A stretch of DNA of 64,000 nt. Source: G965200765 sp965203865. Its GTDB lineage: Bacteria; Pseudomonadota; Gammaproteobacteria; Arenicellales; JAJDZL01. Where the stretch lies: assembly GCA_965203865.1 (NCBI GenBank), contig OZ241916.1, forward strand, positions 372,001 to 436,000. Direction: 5' to 3'. The notes beneath the pieces are model-generated. The model was not told the DNA's origin, searched no databases, and was given only the letters and a program-made list of their open reading frames with translations. Below are positions 61,070-64,000 of the stretch, piece by piece. Position numbers and translations under genes: made by a program. Within the stretch, counting starts at the first letter, position 1; the number at the start of each line of letters is the position of its first letter.

Positions 61070-64000
61070 ATGGTAGTGAAGATTCAAAATTTTATTCAGG
61101 TTGTTTTGCGCCAGTGGATGCTGAGCGGGTTGTTTTTGCTGGTACTGCCGCAAATTGCGCTATCGCAATCCTCGCCGGTTGGAAATACCCCCGACACTTT
61201 GCCGCGGTTTGGAAATGTTCCGACATCTTCGTATATCTTTACAGAAAATCAATCACTCTCAACTGCGATTGCTCTGCCTGCGGCCTTTGGCGGAAATAGT
61301 CCATTAACATATACATTGTCGGGACCGGGATTGACGACGGTAGCGCTGACTTTGCCGGACGGATTGAGGTACACCGCTCCTGCCGATTCACAAAGCGGCG
61401 GTATGATTTCCGGCGCTCCTACCGAAATGGCATTCAAGTCCATTTATACATTAATCGTGCGGGATGCAGACGGCGACAGGGCTGCTATCAATTTCTACCT
61501 CACGGTGAACCCGGCGTTAGCTTCAGCACCGACCGGATTTTCAGCAACACCTGGTAATGGTCAAGCAACTCTGAGTTGGACCGACCCAAAGAATACTTCG
61601 ATTACACATTACGAACTTAGCTATCGACAAGGTGCCAGGGGGACTTTCACCGCTTGGACGAAGATTGAAAATAGCGAGGCAACTACAGTCGGCCATAGCC
61701 TTTCCAATCTGGATAATAGCAAAGAGCATACCTTTCGATTGCGGGCGGTAAATGTTACCGGTAGCAGTACTTTCGCGGAGGCAACTGCTACTCCATCAAC
61801 AACTGCGGATTCTATGCCTCGTTTTACCCAAACAGTATCGCCGATGCGCTTTGCACGGAATCGAAGCATCAGCACAGTTACTCTTCCTTCGGCTACTGGT
61901 GGTGATGGCTCGCTCACCTATGCAATGGCTTCGCTACCGCAGGGATTGGTTTACGCAGCACCTGGTGCAACCGACGCACATGGTGGGACTATAACCGGTA
62001 CTCCCACCAATAACAGAGCGGCAACAAACTATACTTTGACCGCCACTGATACTGATGGAGACAGCACTACTTTGACAGTATCCATTGAAGTGGCATCCGC
62101 TGCAACGGTTACCAGTATCAGAATTACGAACGGAAGTGGTAGCGCTCCCAGAAATGGAAACTTTGTAACGGGAGACAAAATTCATCTGTTACTTACATTC
62201 AATCAACCTCTCAGGATTAATGAAGCTGGAATTCGATTCAGAATCAGAATAGGCGACCAATGGCGTTGGATGTCAGCGAGTCCATCAAGTGAAGATGCTA
62301 TGCCTAGAGAGATGCAGTTTGAATACACAGTGCAGTCGATTGACTGGGATGGTAACGGGATATCAATACCGCGGAATCCATTTCGCTTCTTTTTTGAAGA
62401 TGGTGGGCTAGGAGGCATTTGGAGCTTGATAGGCGGAACAAATATACCGGCAATCACTGACCTTGATGCGCATACCGTGAATTCCTTTTCAAATAGAAAT
62501 TCCCTTCGAGTTAACGACCTGGTACCATCCTTTCAGGCAGGCGCGGTGAGTACTCAGCGTTATCTGGTGGGTCAGCAAGTCAACTTGACGTTGCCTGCAG
62601 CCACTAGCGGCGAGGCTCCGGTTGGCTATGCACTGTCTCCATCGACCCTGCCCGACGGGTTGATGTACACTGCACCGACCAGTACGGCAAACGGTGGCAC
62701 AATTACCGGCTCGCCCACCAGCGTAACAAGTTCTGCCAACTACAAGCTTGTTGCAACGGACCGTGATGGCGACAAGGCCGAGTTGTCGTTTGCGGTTAGT
62801 ACAGAAACTGATACAGCACCCGATTTTGGCGAGACTGCAACCACCGCACTGGTTCTGGACACCGGCAATGCGGCCAACGTCACCATGCCCACAGCTACAG
62901 GAGGCAATGCGCCGCTGGAGTACTCAGTTTCACCATCGCTTCCTTCGGGATTGACTCTCAATAGTTCTACCGCAGTGATCACTGGCATGCCGGATTCAGT
63001 GTCACCGGACCCAACCAGCTACCGGCTCACTGCAACCGACTGGGACGGTGATTTCGACTCCGTCGATTTTACCGTGGCGATATACCAGCCGGTACCAGAA
63101 GTAACCGAAGTCAGCTTCACTTCTACTCCGAACTCTGATAACACGTACGGCGCTGGAGAAAGTGTCAATGTAGCCGTAAAATTCAATTCCAACCTCTCGG
63201 TAACAGGTTCGCCAAGATTGTCGCTTGACATAGGGTCAGCCACCCGTCAAGCGACTTACACCAGTCTGAGCAACGGTAATACGCTGAACTTTAGCTACAC
63301 CGTAGTGAACACAGACCGCGATGACAACGGTATCAGTATTGCGAAGTCTGCCTTGACCCTGAATGGTGCCACAATTCAGGGAAGCGGCACCGGAGCTGTC
63401 GCTGCAAATCTGGACTTGCAAAGCTATGCAGTCAGCAATGATGCAAGCCACAAGGTTGCCGGAGGAATCACTATTCCGCAACTGGTAACGTTTGTTTCTG
63501 CACCGGCAAGCGGCGATACCTACGGACCAAACGAAAACGTCATAGTAAGTGTTGTCTACGACGAGGTGTTGACTATAACCGGCACGCCGCAACTGGCACT
63601 TGCAATCGGGGGGCAAACGCGGCAGGCAAGCTACACCCGTCGGTCCAATGGCAATAAAGGATTGAATTTCAGTTACAGGACAGTTTCAGCAGACTTGGAC
63701 AATGATGGCATCAGTATCGCCGCTACTGCACTAACTTTGAACGGTGGTACCATACAAGATGCCGACGGAATCAATGCTCAATTGAATCTCGGCGGCCATG
63801 CCATCGTTAACAATGCGAGCCACAAAGTGAATGGCGACCTCAGTCCGTCGTTTGCAAATTCCTCTGCACCTGAACTTCGCTACGCTACAGGCAAATCATT
63901 CAGTTTCAATTTACCTGCTGCAACCGGCGGCGACGGTACACTTGGCTATTCTCTGACCGGACCGGGGGCAGTTGCGACATTAACCTTGCCGAATGGAATC
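61070..64000 (+). CDS. Large secreted Ig-like/FN3 repeat protein (3' end outside window)
   Basis: Frame open from ATG 61070 to the last base, 977 codons, with no stop. A signal peptide covers about residues 1-33 (LSGLFLLVLPQIALS, then Q). Next come putative-Ig (He_PIG-like) repeats of the form LPAATGGxxxLxYxL...GGTITGTPT near residues 65-135, 260-340, 500-570 and 600-660. A fibronectin type III domain lies at about 150-245 (PTGFSATPGNGQATLSW). Two longer repeats follow with S-x-NTYGAGESV, TRQATYTS and LNFSYTV...DxDxDGISI...LTLNGxTIQ. This is a cell-surface or secreted adhesin-type architecture. There is no catalytic domain in the visible part; C-terminal anchoring is unknown. Confidence 0.85.
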   Translation, partial: MVVKIQNFIQVVLRQWMLSGLFLLVLPQIALSQSSPVGNTPDTLPRFGNVPTSSYIFTENQSLSTAIALPAAFGGNSPLTYTLSGPGLTTVALTLPDGLRYTAPADSQSGGMISGAPTEMAFKSIYTLIVRDADGDRAAINFYLTVNPALASAPTGFSATPGNGQATLSWTDPKNTSITHYELSYRQGARGTFTAWTKIENSEATTVGHSLSNLDNSKEHTFRLRAVNVTGSSTFAEATATPSTTADSMPRFTQTVSPMRFARNRSISTVTLPSATGGDGSLTYAMASLPQGLVYAAPGATDAHGGTITGTPTNNRAATNYTLTATDTDGDSTTLTVSIEVASAATVTSIRITNGSGSAPRNGNFVTGDKIHLLLTFNQPLRINEAGIRFRIRIGDQWRWMSASPSSEDAMPREMQFEYTVQSIDWDGNGISIPRNPFRFFFEDGGLGGIWSLIGGTNIPAITDLDAHTVNSFSNRNSLRVNDLVPSFQAGAVSTQRYLVGQQVNLTLPAATSGEAPVGYALSPSTLPDGLMYTAPTSTANGGTITGSPTSVTSSANYKLVATDRDGDKAELSFAVSTETDTAPDFGETATTALVLDTGNAANVTMPTATGGNAPLEYSVSPSLPSGLTLNSSTAVITGMPDSVSPDPTSYRLTATDWDGDFDSVDFTVAIYQPVPEVTEVSFTSTPNSDNTYGAGESVNVAVKFNSNLSVTGSPRLSLDIGSATRQATYTSLSNGNTLNFSYTVVNTDRDDNGISIAKSALTLNGATIQGSGTGAVAANLDLQSYAVSNDASHKVAGGITIPQLVTFVSAPASGDTYGPNENVIVSVVYDEVLTITGTPQLALAIGGQTRQASYTRRSNGNKGLNFSYRTVSADLDNDGISIAATALTLNGGTIQDADGINAQLNLGGHAIVNNASHKVNGDLSPSFANSSAPELRYATGKSFSFNLPAATGGDGTLGYSLTGPGAVATLTLPNGI

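Noticed and set aside
61249..63616. Several long minus-strand frames opposite the repeat protein
   Set aside because: They mirror the repeat structure of the plus-strand gene, which has a signal peptide and recognisable domains; the minus frames are shadows.

Overview
The window comes from a Gram-negative proteobacterium, most likely a gammaproteobacterium. It has System I cytochrome c maturation genes (ccmEFGHI), TctABC and Pot-type transporters, signal peptides for export, and moderate GC in the core with clearly AT-richer islands. This assignment is inference from gene content and order; there is no rRNA or tRNA marker in the window. The island-rich, restriction-rich layout with a large secreted Ig/FN3-type protein would fit a marine or host-associated lifestyle, but nothing proves it.

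Layout. 1-4.6 kb: the end of ccmE, then ccmF, ccmG, ccmH and ccmI. 4.6-6.5 kb: an AT-rich insert with a short HicA-like ORF, an unknown two-gene module and a helicase relic. 6.5-7.0 kb: a glycine-zipper envelope protein. 7.0-32.3 kb: a large catabolic region. It holds tctC-tctB-tctA with a dimethylglycine/trimethylamine-dehydrogenase-like flavoprotein; a divergent run of two tandem ADP-forming acyl-CoA ligases; an MttB-family methyltransferase without pyrrolysine; a two-subunit NAD-linked molybdenum formate dehydrogenase; an operon of a thiamine-diphosphate lyase, a formyl-CoA transferase (Frc) and a 10-formyl-tetrahydrofolate hydrolase-like protein; and a polyamine-type ABC transporter joined to argC. 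An identical 16-base element containing a 12-bp palindrome lies upstream of both the tct/ligase divergent unit and the lyase-frc operon. This suggests one regulon that imports an organic acid or methylated amine, activates it to a CoA ester, releases one-carbon units as formyl-CoA or formyl-folate, and oxidises them to CO2.

32.4-43.8 kb: an AT-rich defence island. It has a broken DUF4062/ATPase gene with 11-bp tandem repeats, a phasin with its own operator and terminator, a type I restriction system whose HsdS has two almost identical recognition domains and a ten-base G:C tract, a long perfect palindrome, and a Dam-type methylase with an HNH endonuclease. 43.9-53.0 kb: a FabD-like acyltransferase and a complete propionate-to-succinyl-CoA operon (prpE, mcm, pccB, pccA, mce). 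53.2-57.0 kb: an enoyl-CoA hydratase, a CBS/DUF294 protein and a membrane PAS-exonuclease. 57.1-60.3 kb: a DUF4143 ATPase, a fumarylacetoacetate-hydrolase-family gene, and decayed second copies of the three preceding genes. 61.07 kb to the end: the first 977 codons of a secreted repeat protein that continues beyond the window.

No CRISPR array, rRNA, tRNA or intact insertion sequence was seen.
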